A stretch of DNA of 15,639 nucleotides from Russula earlei (taxonomy: Eukaryota; Basidiomycota; Agaricomycetes; Russulales; Russulaceae). Shown here one piece after another: positions 1 through 8,351 of this stretch; the stretch's first letter is position 1, and every line of letters begins with the position of its first letter. The notes beneath the pieces were generated by a model. It saw only the letters and a list, made by a program, of their open reading frames with translations, searched no databases and had not been told where the DNA came from. The stretch spans positions 1 through 15,639 of the forward strand of contig JAGFNK010001052.1 in the NCBI GenBank assembly GCA_025769875.1, given 5' to 3'. Made by a program: the position numbers and the translations under genes.

Positions 1-430
1 ATCGCCAAAGACGCGGGGGATCCATTGCCATTTCCTTATCAGTTCACATCCTCTCTGCCAATGACATCATTATCTTAGGCGACCCTCGCACTCTTGATGC
101 TCACATCTATGGGCACATATACATCCTTGTCTATATGCTACGAGTTGACAGATCTAGGCGAGATCGTGTCATATCTTGGGTTCTGCATTACATGCGATTG
201 CTTGGCTAACACAGACATTGATCATTCAAGGTACATCTCGGATCTCTTCAGGATGGCAGATTCCACTCCGCTCCGCTTCTATAATCTTGGAGGTCTTACC
301 TTGGGATGGTGGACTTCTGTTCCACTTCCACATTCCGCTCTGTTCCAACACGGAAGTCCAGTTGATCAAGCACTCCAGAGACACAACACCTATGGCAATT
401 AGGCAATATATTAATGTTTTAATGGCAGCC
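1..430 (+). pseudogene. Ty1/copia reverse transcriptase fragment (element A)
   Basis: This is the C-terminal part of a copia-type reverse transcriptase, which would copy retrotransposon RNA into DNA; the rest lies left of the window. A frame reading VHILSANDIIILG covers the catalytic palm motif (usual form V-D-D followed by III.G). Here the box reads S-A-N-D at 54-65, so one catalytic Asp appears to be Asn. A frameshift near 120-140 is needed to continue into DLGEIVSYLGFCIT and then RYISDLFRMADS at about 140-262, both hallmark copia blocks (DLGE..YFLG..I, YI.D.L..F.M.D). Weak similarity (RQYINVLM, like YQ..IGSLMY) reaches about 430. No RNase H domain is recognisable before the LTR, so that part is deleted or unrecognisable. 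Dead gene. The family call is firm; the exact ends are approximate. Confidence 0.85.
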
Positions 431-474
431 TCCCCTATGTGCAGATCTCAACACTTCACTGGACACTTTCCTGG

Positions 475-644
475 CAGCCTCTTGACTGCATCTACACTTT
501 CCTGGCAGTCTCTCGACTGTGCATTTACATGCGTTCACACGCGTTCACACTTTCCTTTGCAGTCTCTCGCCTGCATACACATATTCATTTGAAGTCTTTC
601 GACTCATTTCCTTTGGAGTCTTTTAACTTGCAGTCTCTCGACTC
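475..644. repeat. Cluster of six short hairpin motifs before the 3' LTR of copia A
   Basis: A 14-nt motif with self-complementary arms, best form CAGTCTCTCGACTG (arms CAGTC/GACTG, loop TCTC), occurs six times in one orientation at 475-488, 506-519, 560-573, 592-605, 616-629 and 631-644. Several copies carry arm changes. Neighbouring text (TTTCCT...GCA) also repeats. The cluster lies between the reverse transcriptase remnant and the polypurine tract, where RNase H coding sequence would normally be. It may be tandem-repeat expansion in a dead element or a structured 3' untranslated segment. Function unknown. Confidence 0.6.
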
Positions 645-801
645 ACCCACTCTTTAATCACTTGCATTTCACTGCAATACCTACCTCATCAAGATGTTCA
701 CCTGCTGATGGTCTTACCATGCCGCACGCCCACATGCAACACCAGTCCTTTCGTTACTGGGTTAGATCTCTCTTGATCTAATCTACCGACTGTCTCAATC
801 A

Positions 802-809
802 CAGGGGGA
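802..809 (+). promoter_or_regulatory. Polypurine tract of copia A
   Basis: CAGGGGGA directly abuts the TGTTGA start of the LTR. In LTR retrotransposons such a purine run survives RNase H and primes plus-strand DNA synthesis, and it sits exactly next to the 3' LTR. It fixes the orientation of element A as the plus strand and identifies the following LTR as the 3' one. Confidence 0.75.
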
Positions 810-1330
810 TGTTGAGATTATCATTGATTTGGTGTGTTACCACTACCCTGGGACGTTGTGATGTAATCACAGCTCAGACGCATTGACATGTTGGTTATAC
901 AGACTGGGCATCACCGGCTTGGCTCAGGCGCATGACACATCGGATCACGCAGTCCGGCTCAGCTCATATGCTGAGATCGGTGCTACTTACAATGATAAGT
1001 TAATTGATGACAATCGGTAGCTACTAACGACTGATCCTTGTATGATCTTTGTTTCTTATTGATGGTAGCTACTTGCAGTGTACTTAGAGACGCTCTGGAG
1101 TACTTAAGAGCGTCGTATTTCAATAGATCACTTCAGTCTTGTCTTACACAATACTGAAGTGAGTACTTACTGTTTCCTATCTTATCTCTCGCATCTAATC
1201 ACATGTTGTTGATATCTTTTGATAGGTATTACTGAATTACAGTCTTGTCTTACACAATACTGAAATATCTTTTGATAGATCTTAAGGATCTTATCGCTCT
1301 TATTATAACCTGCGCCCATCTGCTTCAACA
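810..1330 (+). repeat. 3' LTR of copia element A (521 bp)
   Basis: The repeat starts TGTTGA and ends TCAACA, a perfect 6-bp terminal inverted pair with canonical TG...CA ends, directly after a polypurine tract. Inside it a 25-bp segment is directly repeated without mismatch at 1134-1158 and 1240-1264, and ATATCTTTTGATAG is repeated at 1212-1225 and 1265-1278. These could be duplicated promoter or terminator modules. The 5-bp target duplication would be CAATT (1331-1335), but the partner copy and the 5' LTR lie outside the window. CpG dinucleotides are frequent here, unlike in most of the window, suggesting a younger or less methylation-decayed insertion. Confidence 0.85.
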
Positions 1331-1702
1331 CAATTCTAGAATCATTGGTGCATGGGACCACCAATCTGAAGGAGGGGTAATGTTACTGAGTGGTTTGGGG
1401 TCTGGAAGATGCTGGACACCCAAATGATGGACTGCATCATTTGCATCATGCATGCATCAGAGCTTGACCATTTATGTGCCTTGATATTGCATTCAGAACA
1501 CATTGATTGTATCTTTCTGAAGATGTGTTAAAGAAGCAATGAATCACAATTCTTCTGTTCCAGATGTTCCTGTACTGCTATGTATGTCATTTCCTGATTA
1601 GGAAAGTACTTATGACACCATGATTGCTACTATGGAAGCACTTAATGCTTCCAGCACTGAGATCATTTACAGTGGAAGCAACTATTGCTTCCATGAGCCA
1701 TC
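1331..1702. other. Non-coding spacer between copia A and the first solo LTR
   Basis: No convincing reading frame on either strand. The segment is AT-rich and contains two twin hairpins (1633-1693). Its last bases, CCATC (1698-1702), are the left copy of the target duplication of the following solo LTR, so sequence after 2538 was originally contiguous with this spacer. Confidence 0.5.
1633..1693. repeat. Twin hairpins TGGAAGCA / TGCTTCCA
   Basis: Two stem-loops with identical 8-bp stems TGGAAGCA...TGCTTCCA and 5-nt loops lie at 1633-1653 (loop CTTAA) and 1673-1693 (loop ACTAT), separated by 19 bp. They lie just left of the insertion point of the solo LTR at 1703. Role unknown; they could be sub-terminal repeats of an unrecognised element. 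Confidence 0.6.
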
Positions 1703-2533
1703 TGTCAAGACTCACTGTTGAACTATCCAGTTCAAGAGCAAGGGAGAAGCTTGAAGACGAGTTGATAGATGTCTAAGACAGTGTGGGCTAGTAGCAATAC
1801 CCAGAGTAGTACCAGGTACCAAAGAGGTATGGTAACTGGGAGTGTCGAGCAGTTATGCAGGGAAGAGGCCAGAGTGGTCACAAGGGGACAGTCTTTAAAG
1901 GAGTATCCCAGGGGTAGAGAGTGCCATAAACAAATGGACAGTCTGAGGACTGTCCGCTACTTTATTGAGTGCTTATATACTACAAGAGAACTGCTAAATA
2001 GGGAACAAGTCATAACCTTGTTATCAAGCACAATAGAGGGATGAGTATGAAGTTGGAGTGTGCTTACTGAGCATGCTCAGTCATGCTCAGTAAGCTGCTG
2101 AGTAAGAAGGCTTCTCTTCATGAGTAAGAGCCTTTACTGTCCATGTGTTCACTGCTTTAGTACACATGTGAAGCACCTGATTCATTTGCTGTTAGTTAGT
2201 TTAGGGCTGGTCATTTGAGGACTTGTAGTTTGGTTCTGGGAATAGAGTTGCCTATAAGGCCCCTTATATACTTCTATTAAGGTCCTTAGTATAGTTGTAT
2301 AGTTTGTTCTATAGTTATTAGAGTTAGTCTAATAATGCATTGTAGGGTCTTTAGTATTGTGTTAGTGCCTATTGTTGAGCACTTATAGTCATCATAAAGG
2401 GTTCTTCAGGAGGCTATAATACTGTCCTTTATTGCCCTTTTGTCCATGTGAACAGGGTGACACCATAGAAGCTGGGTTTCCTCTCATAAGGAAGGGTCCT
2501 TCAAGGGCCCTCTTTGGGAAATGTTTCATGACA
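1703..2533 (-). mobile_element. Solo LTR, TGTCA family, copy 1 (831 bp)
   Basis: On the plus strand this copy starts TGTCAAGACTC and ends TTCATGACA. It is flanked by a perfect 5-bp duplication CCATC (1698-1702 and 2534-2538), the mark of integrase-mediated insertion. No gag or pol lies between the ends, so it is a solo LTR left by LTR-LTR recombination. It carries the family hairpins at 1936-1955 and 2063-2094. Relative to the copy at 5444 it lacks about 33 bp and about 100 bp internally. The minus-strand assignment is inferred: read that way the family shows TATA-like boxes followed by AATAAAG. What is certain is that it has the same orientation as the copy at 5444 and is opposite to those at 4613 and 13103. 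The short frames inside it are not genes. Confidence 0.88.
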
Positions 2534-2538
2534 CCATC

Positions 2539-3718
2539 CTTGCTACTATAGCACCTACCAGTACCTACAGTAGTGAGAACCTTATCCCTGAGGGCCATAT
2601 AAAGCCCCCAGTGAATAGCAGTTGAGCCTTAAGCTCAACTTAGTTTGCCAATCCAAAACAGTTGACTCCTACCCCATCTGAAGAGCCCCTCTCATCTTGT
2701 TGACATACTCTAGAAGGACATAACACCCCTTCCTCCATGAGTATTGCTTTCTTGACTCAAGCATATATCCACATTGGTAGGACATGTTTATAGATATGGA
2801 GTTGAGTCATATCAAAGGCCAATCAAAGTATGAAAGGATGAGGGGGTAGTGTAGTAGCTGTATAAAAGGAAAATGAAGCCATGAGTACAGTACCTGATGC
2901 TCAAAATTGAACTAAAACTCCTGAGGAACATCCATGAAGTGAGGACGTGGCAGCAAGGCTGTGAAGTGAAGTATGATCGCATTCAGTGTGATGCTCAGTG
3001 AAAGGCACTTAAGACCATGAGGGGCAGCCAAGGCAATGCAAGGGGACACAATGGTGTCAGGCAGCCTAAGGTGTGTGTGCAGGATGAAAGAGGTTAGAGA
3101 TTTGTTGAGACAGCAGCAAGATGTCAATGAAACGAGTTGGGAGAACATAAAGGAGGAGGCAAGGCAGCAGAGGCACAAAAGACAAAAGAGACAAAGGAGA
3201 AATGACACAGATGGAGTGGCAATGGAAGGCATACAGAGAATATGAAGGAGAGCCAATGTGAGTGGGTGAAAGGCAGGGTGTAGCACAGGCACTGATTGGC
3301 ATGGAGTGCATGCTGGAGATGTCATCCAGGGTATTGTCAATGCTACTTGGGCTTTCATGGAATGAGACTTGGTGAAAGAGAAAGAGAAAAGGAAGGGAGA
3401 GACTGGGGCATGTGGATGAGGGAGGTGCGAGGCACAGAAGTACATTTTCATGGCACAGGGATCCTGTTGTGACTTTGTGGCTAGCCGAATCAGTCACCTT
3501 ACAATTTCAGGGGGCCAGGCCTTGCATGTGGTGCCAATTCAAGGTTGAAGGGAACAGTACAGAGGCATCACCTATACAAAGAATCAAAAACCATGGTGTG
3601 GGGGTGAGGACATGAGGGAAGGGCATGGAGAAATGTTTGCCATCAGCTGCATCATCCCTAATTGTTGAATCATGCAGTGATAAAATAGGTTAGATTGTAG
3701 TAGATCTAATAAGATATC
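2539..3718. other. Gene-poor segment with low-complexity purine-rich stretches
   Basis: No recognisable gene. A TATA-like box (CATATAAAG, about 2598) is followed by a small stem-loop with 7-bp arms, GTTGAGC and GCTCAAC, and a CTTAA loop (about 2621-2639). Between about 3060 and 3440 the plus strand is purine-rich. One plus frame (3036-3245) has a basic, coiled-coil-like stretch rich in Q, R, K and E (QQRHKRQKRQRRND), followed by stops. It could be the tail of a decayed protein, but composition alone may explain it. The overlapping minus-strand frames (up to 179 codons) are Leu/Ser/Pro/Cys-rich, as expected from reading the purine-rich strand backwards. Confidence 0.4.
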
Positions 3719-3832
3719 ATTCAGTTTCTGTGAGACAAAACATTTTACCTTATAAAATATCACTACAATGCATAATCAGCTACTGATAATATCATTAGAT
3801 AGTAAGTGCTTAATTCAGTTTCTGTGAGACAA
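3719..3832 (+). repeat. Perfect 20-bp direct repeat beside the hAT left end
   Basis: ATTCAGTTTCTGTGAGACAA occurs at 3719-3738 and again at 3813-3832, 94 bp apart start to start. The second copy ends 19 bp before the hAT target duplication. The repeat does not continue after the right end of the hAT element, so it belongs to the older sequence into which hAT inserted. Origin unknown. Confidence 0.6.
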
Positions 3833-3859
3833 GAGTGAAGTATCTACTGTATGTATGAT

Positions 3860-3995
3860 TGGTGTTCTTCCAGCCTGGCTTGGCCTGAAAGCCCTGGCTT
3901 TGGCCTGGCTTGAGGCAGCTTTGGCTTTCTCAAATCCCAAGCCAGGCCAAAGCCATCAAATCTGGCCAGCTTCGGCTTGGCTCAGCCTAGGCCGT
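3860..3995. repeat. hAT left end: inverted repeat and sub-terminal palindromes
   Basis: The outermost bases, TGGTGTTCTTCCAGCC, pair imperfectly with the right end. Just inside is a perfect 17-bp inverted pair, GGCTTTGGCCTGGCTTG at 3896-3912 and its complement at 3938-3954, with a 25-nt loop. Further partial copies follow to about 3995 (TGGCCAGC, TTCGGCTTGGCTCAGCC). Arrays like this are known transposase-binding regions in hAT elements; binding here is inferred. Confidence 0.75.
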
Positions 3996-4070
3996 GGCTT
4001 TTATGTGTAAAATATGCTTAGTTGTAGAATGAGATAGTGGAGCCATGTTGCATGAATGGAAGCTACTATG

Positions 4071-4612
4071 CTATTCAGACCAATTCATAGTCTCCTCATC
4101 TTTGTCCTCAATCAGTAGCTCATCCCAAGAAAACCCTTCAACATCTGACTCCTCCTCAGCATCATTTGAATCCCCTCTACCCACATCTGCTAAACCTTCA
4201 TCACGTTCCTCCAATTCCAATGTTGATGATGGTGTGGGTTCTCGGAAGAGCAAGTCACACTGGATTGCACATTTGATGCACTGGAGGGCCTCCACAATGT
4301 CACCCTTGAGATGACTGTGGCGTTTTGATATTGTGATCCCCCCCTGCAAGAATGCACGCTCACTCAAGACTGATGATGACATAATTTCAAGATAGTCCCA
4401 CACAAGTGAACCCCATGTGGGATGATAGTGTTGTGCATTGTACTATGATATGTTGTTAGACACAGGTCATCAGAGTGTTCAGTTTGAAATACTCACACCC
4501 CACCACTGGACTGCTGTCCAGCCTTCCAGCACTTGCTCAGGAACATCCATATAGGCTTGGTAGTCATGAAGCCATGGCCATTGAGGGTCATCTGGCACAT
4601 CCACCCCTATAT
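4071..4612 (-). pseudogene. hAT transposase, C-terminal exons
   Basis: Read on the minus strand, this is the end of a hAT transposase, which cuts and inserts the element in the nucleus. Exon sequence at 4497-4612 encodes DDPQWPWLHDY and VLEGWTAVQWWG. A 54-nt intron (4443-4496; GTGAGT donor, CTAAC branch site, TAG acceptor) follows in phase 0. The final exon (4071-4442) continues HPTWGSLVWDYLEIMSSSV then SERAFLQGGITISKR and LKGDIVEALQCIKCAI, the canonical hATC dimerisation signature, with an acidic Glu/Asp-rich tail ending at a TAG stop (4071-4073). This half is free of stops. The gene is broken upstream by the LTR inserted at 4613, and the frame resumes exactly at 6548 if the insertion and one TATAT repeat are removed. 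Confidence 0.88.
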
Positions 4613-6542
4613 TGTCATGAACCATTTTCCAGAGAGGGCCCTTGAAGGACCCTTCCTTATGAGAGGAAACCCAGCCTCTATGGTGTCACCCTGTTCACAC
4701 AAGCAAAAGGGGTGAGTAGAGGTGTCCACAATATCGTGCACACATTGTCACACGAGCGTTTCTTGGCACAATTGACATACAGCAAGCCCCACTTAATGGC
4801 AACCCTTCTAGCAATAAAGGACAGTATTAGGGCCTTCCTAAAGACCCTTTAGGACGACTCTAGGTGCTCTACAATAGGCACTGACCTAGTATCAAAGACC
4901 CTACAATGTGTTATTAGACCAACTCTAATAACTATAGAACGAACTATAAAGCAATACTAAGGACCTTAATAGAAGTATTAGGGTCGACTCTAAGGACCCT
5001 CATAGAACTATATAAGGGCCTTATAAGATAACACTATTCCCTAAACCAAACTACAAGTCCTCAAATGACTGGCCCTAAACTAACTAACAGAAAATGAATC
5101 AGGTGCTTGCACGTGCACTAAAGCAGTGAACACATGGACAGTGAAGGCTCTTACTCATCAAGAGAAGCCTTCTTACTCAGCAGCTTACTGAGCATGACTG
5201 AGCATGCTCAGTAAGTGCACTCCGACTTCTTACTCATCACTCAATTGTGCTTGATAACAAGGTTATGACTTGTTCCCTATTTAGCAGTTCTCTTGTAGTA
5301 TATAAGTGCTCAATAAAGTAGCGGACAGTCCTCAGACTGTCCATTTGTTTACGGCACTCTCTATCCCTGGGATACTCCTTTAAGGACCATCCCCTTGTGA
5401 CCATTCTGGCCTCTTCCCTGCGTACCTGCTCGACTCTACCAGTTGTCAAGACTCACTGTTGAACTATCCAGTTCAAGAGTGAGGGATAAGCTCGAAGACG
5501 AGTCGATAGACATCCAAGACCGTGTGGGCAAGGAGTAGAGTCCAGAGTAGTAACAAATACCAGAGAGGTATTGTTACTGTGAGAGTAGAGCAGTCACGCA
5601 GGGAAGAGGCCAGGGTAGTCACAAGGGGACGGTCCTTAAAGGAGTATCCCAGGGATGGAGAGTGCCGTAAACAAATGGACAGTCTGAGGACTGTCCGCTA
5701 CTTTATTGAGTGCTTATATACTACAAGAGAACTGCTAAATAGGGAACAAGTCATAACCTTGTTATCAAGCACCATAGAGTGATGAGTAAGAAGTCGGAGG
5801 ACGCTTACTGAGCATGCTCAGTCATGCTCAGTAAGCTGCTGAGTAAGAAGCTTCTCTTGATGAGTAAGAGCTTCCATTGTCCACGTGTTCACTGCTTTAG
5901 TGCACGTGCAAGCACCTGATTCATTTCCTGTTAGTTAGTTTAGGGCCGGTCATTTGAGGACTTGTAGTTTGGTTAGGGAATAGTGTTATCTTATAAGGCC
6001 CTTATATAGTTCTATTAGGGTCCTTAGAGTCGACCCTAATACTTCTATTAAGGTCCTTAGTGTTGCCTTATAGTTCGTTCTATAGTTATTAGAGTTGGTC
6101 TAATAACGCATTGTAGGGCCTTTGATACTAGGTTAGTACCTATTGTAGAGTTCCTAGGGTCGTTCCAAAGGGTCCTTAGGAAGGCCCTAATGCTGTCCTT
6201 TGTTGCTAGAAGGGTTGCCTTTAAGTGGGGCTTGCTGTATGTCGATTGTGCCAAGAATCGCTCGCGCAACAATGCAGCGCGCGATATTGTGGACACCTCT
6301 ACTCACCCCTTTTGCTCGTGTGAACAGGGTGGCATCATAGAGGCTGGGTTTCCTCCTATAAGGAAGGGTCCTTCAAGGGCCCTCTCCGGGGAATGGTTCA
6401 TGACACCAGTAACTATACCTCTTTGGTATTTGTTACTGCTTTGGACTCTACTCCTTGCCCACACCATCTTGGACGTTTATCAACTTGTCTTCGAACTTAC
6501 TCCTTGCTCTTGAACTGGATAGTTCAACAGTGAGTCTTGACA
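4613..6542 (+). mobile_element. Solo LTR, TGTCA family, outer copy (963 bp, itself interrupted)
   Basis: On the plus strand it starts TGTCATGAACC and ends GAGTCTTGACA, flanked by the perfect duplication TATAT (4608-4612 and 6543-6547). The LTR consists of 4613-5443 plus 6411-6542, the two parts separated by an inner copy of the same family. It sits within the hAT transposase coding sequence. Promoter-like and polyadenylation-like motifs read on the plus strand: TATATAAGG at 5009-5017, TATATAAG at 5299-5306, and AATAAAG at 5312-5318. The family hairpins are at 5184-5215 and 5323-5342. No internal retrotransposon genes are present, so it is a solo LTR. Strand is inferred from these motifs. Confidence 0.9.
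5444..6405 (-). mobile_element. Solo LTR, TGTCA family, inner copy (962 bp)
   Basis: The copy starts TGTCAAGACTC and ends TTCATGACA on the plus strand and is flanked by the perfect duplication CCAGT (5439-5443 and 6406-6410). It was inserted into the outer LTR of its own family in opposite orientation, so the two form a large inverted arrangement. Hairpins are at 5677-5696 (GGACAGTCTGAGGACTGTCC) and 5804-5835. It holds seven CpGs in the block 6235-6292 where the outer copy has three and the 13103 copy two, in keeping with its being the youngest of the stack. The frame at 5522-5782 resembles frames in sister copies only because the DNA is nearly identical. Confidence 0.92.
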
Positions 6543-6547
6543 TATAT

Positions 6548-6674
6548 CAGCTGTGTGGTCTTCTTCATCATCATCAAGTTCTTGAAGCAGAGCTCACAGG
6601 CCCTTGCTCTTCATTGATAGTTCCAGTTGTGTTGTTGTGGGACTGCTACACAACCATAGCCACTGTTCTTTGAA
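6548..6674 (-). pseudogene. hAT transposase, upstream fragment split off by the LTR nest
   Basis: This continues, in the same minus-strand frame, the transposase exon interrupted at 4612. It encodes FKEQW, then ELSMKSKG, an in-frame TGA at 6594-6596, and then the acidic stretch LLQELDDDEEDHTAD that joins the downstream IGVDVPDD. The stop is consistent with CGA to TGA change but this is not proven. Upstream of FKEQW lies a plausible 47-nt intron (6675-6721; GTATGT donor, TTTAG acceptor). Beyond it I cannot follow the transposase: the RNase-H-like catalytic region typical of hAT proteins is not recognisable. Confidence 0.7.
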
Positions 6675-6721
6675 CTAAATGTACTGAGCAAATGAAATGG
6701 AAGAGAGGGACATGGACATAC

Positions 6722-7905
6722 CTCAGCAAGATTGCACAGGCGGCATTGGAGTGTGGTTATAGTAGCCCTGGGACTGGCCCTGCAACAGAGAAAGATGTAC
6801 CCAATTACCATTGCTAACTAGAGGACCCCATGGCAGATTACCCGATGCAGTGGCATTATATACAGGATACAGGTCAGGGGTGCTCATGATGTGGGGTTGC
6901 AGGCTCACTCTCCACACCACGATGCAATGGCCTTTCTCCAGTGTGTGGAATGCTTGGCGGTGGCAAAGCCATGAAGGACTGATGGCCTGTATTAGAAATG
7001 TCTGCTAAGCCATGTGACAGTGTTGTGGGGACTGTTAGCGAGATCGGAGAGTTCTGTGAAGGGATCTCTAGAACATCACAGTACTTGGAAATGGAACGTT
7101 GCACACACAATGTATGTTACACCATTTTCCTTCTATGTTTACTTCTTACCTTTCGCTATGGACTGCTTGCTTCTTACGTCCCTTTACTTATGGGTCTTGT
7201 GATCTCTTACGTCTTGTGACCCCTTCTGTGTTATCATGTGATCCATACACATCCAGGTAACACTGGATTGCTGTTACTTTCCCTTTGTTTGGTTTTCTTT
7301 CCACTTATATTCACTTCTTAGTTTTGACTGTGCAATGCTGCGCACTTACTGTGCAGCACAGTTACTTGGTTCTGACTCATTTGTGGCCTTATTCCTATGA
7401 CGCCTACTTATTATGACTCCTACTATACTAGTAGCACAGTCAAAGCACAGCAATATCTGCACTTTGACTGTATATATAAGCTCAGTACTTTGTGACCAAA
7501 GCCCTAAGCTTGGTCTCTTGTAGAATCCAACCTACCCATGTCCAAACATATTCGCCTGCAACCCACTTCACTCCTAATCCTCAAACCACATCCACCTCTC
7601 CATTTCATCAACTCTTCACACACACCAACTACCATCTACTCTACCTATCCCTTCCTTCCCTATGAGTCTCTCTTCACTCCCCTGAGAAGAGCTCTCCTCC
7701 TTTAAGACCTACCTTCCTCTCCTCTCTCTGCATTGTTCAAGGTCCCCAACGGACTTGAACACATATAGCTAGTGGAACCAGCCCTAGTCCATCCCATTAC
7801 AAACTTACCCTAGCTTCTCAACGGACCGAGTTGTACTAGGAAGGGTCTATTGGCCATAACCTGTTTAGCATAAAACACTTTGACCACTGCAGGGATCCTT
7901 ACTCT
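6722..7905. other. Unassigned interior of the hAT element
   Basis: No reading frame here shows a recognisable family. Minus-strand frames of 65-78 codons at 6723-7110 overlap in two phases, and neither resembles hAT transposase. From about 7560 to 7760 the plus strand is rich in C and T. The motif CAACGGAC occurs twice (about 7748 and 7820) in similar surroundings. A promoter-like block lies at 7322-7480. The stretch may be a further decayed insertion. Confidence 0.4.
7322..7480 (+). promoter_or_regulatory. Promoter-like block: repeated TTTGACTGT and TATATATAAG
   Basis: A TATA-like box TATATATAAG (7471-7480) is immediately preceded by TTTGACTGT (7463-7471). The same word occurs upstream at 7323-7331 as part of TTTGACTGTGC, and inverted at 7434-7444 (GCACAGTCAAA). 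This resembles a promoter with iterated factor sites, as in an LTR or a gene. No downstream gene is recognisable, so function is only suggested. Confidence 0.35.
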
Positions 7906-8152
7906 TTATACATGGGAACCAGCCCATTTCTTGAACACATCTCTACCATCAACTTGTCTTTGCGCTTGAGAACTGACATGGCTAGTTACCGTGACAATGT
8001 AAGCAACTTGTGCCCAAGTGATACTGGTGTCAAAGAGTCCAAATATCACTTTCCATTGTATCTTTGGATCCTTTGAGCACGGCATCTGACAAAGAGCTTG
8101 AGAGAACACTGATCTCCTTGACAAGTTGTTTGACTGTTTTGGGAGTGGACAT
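7906..8152 (-). pseudogene. Small unknown gene, about 82 codons with one frameshift
   Basis: On the minus strand an ATG at 8150-8152 in a good context (AAAATGTC) opens a 40-codon frame beginning MSTPKTVKQLVKEI and ending at TGA (8030-8032). A one-base shift just before that stop joins a second frame, FDTSITWAQVAYIV to DGRDVFKKWAGSHV, that stops at 7906. Together they would encode about 82 residues with a helical, charged N-terminus. I do not recognise the family. It lies inside the hAT element near its right end, upstream of the transposase and on the same strand, so it may be the first part of a larger decayed transposon gene. The shift could be a mutation, or the two halves may be unrelated frames. 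Confidence 0.35.
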
Positions 8153-8351
8153 TTTGGATGCAGAAGGGGGAGGAGTGCAAGTTGATGCAAAGGTGAGCAT
8201 TCAGCACATCATCATATAGGCCACCAAGGCTTACATTGAACATGTACTCAAGCAAAAAAGAAGGATGAGAGGGAAGTGCAGATACGACAATGAAAAATGA
8301 CAAGCAATGACGGTGTGTCCATGCAAAGTAAAGTTTGATGATTACCCCAAT

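Noticed and set aside
1769..2044. Similar small frames (70-91 codons) in TGTCA-family LTR copies 1, inner and outer, sharing a C-terminal stretch starting MDSLRTVRYFIE
   Set aside because: The DNA itself is nearly identical between copies, so the shared protein is a by-product; the fourth copy is broken by indels, and the frame runs antisense to the inferred LTR orientation.
2912..3451. 179-codon minus-strand frame, Leu/Ser/Pro/Cys-rich
   Set aside because: It is the reverse reading of a purine-rich plus-strand stretch, has no domain, and overlaps an equally long frame in another phase.
4613..6542. Interpretation as a long-terminal-inverted-repeat DNA transposon of about 1.1 kb (5444-6542), since both ends look inverted
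   Set aside because: The right 132 bp are the remainder of the outer LTR; separate perfect duplications CCAGT and TATAT prove two nested insertions with TG...CA ends.
7852..7864. Second primer-binding-like word on the minus strand (ACAGGTTATGGCC) with an ATG inside
   Set aside because: No LTR end pair and no gag-like frame follows (stop after 15 codons); likely coincidence or too decayed to support.
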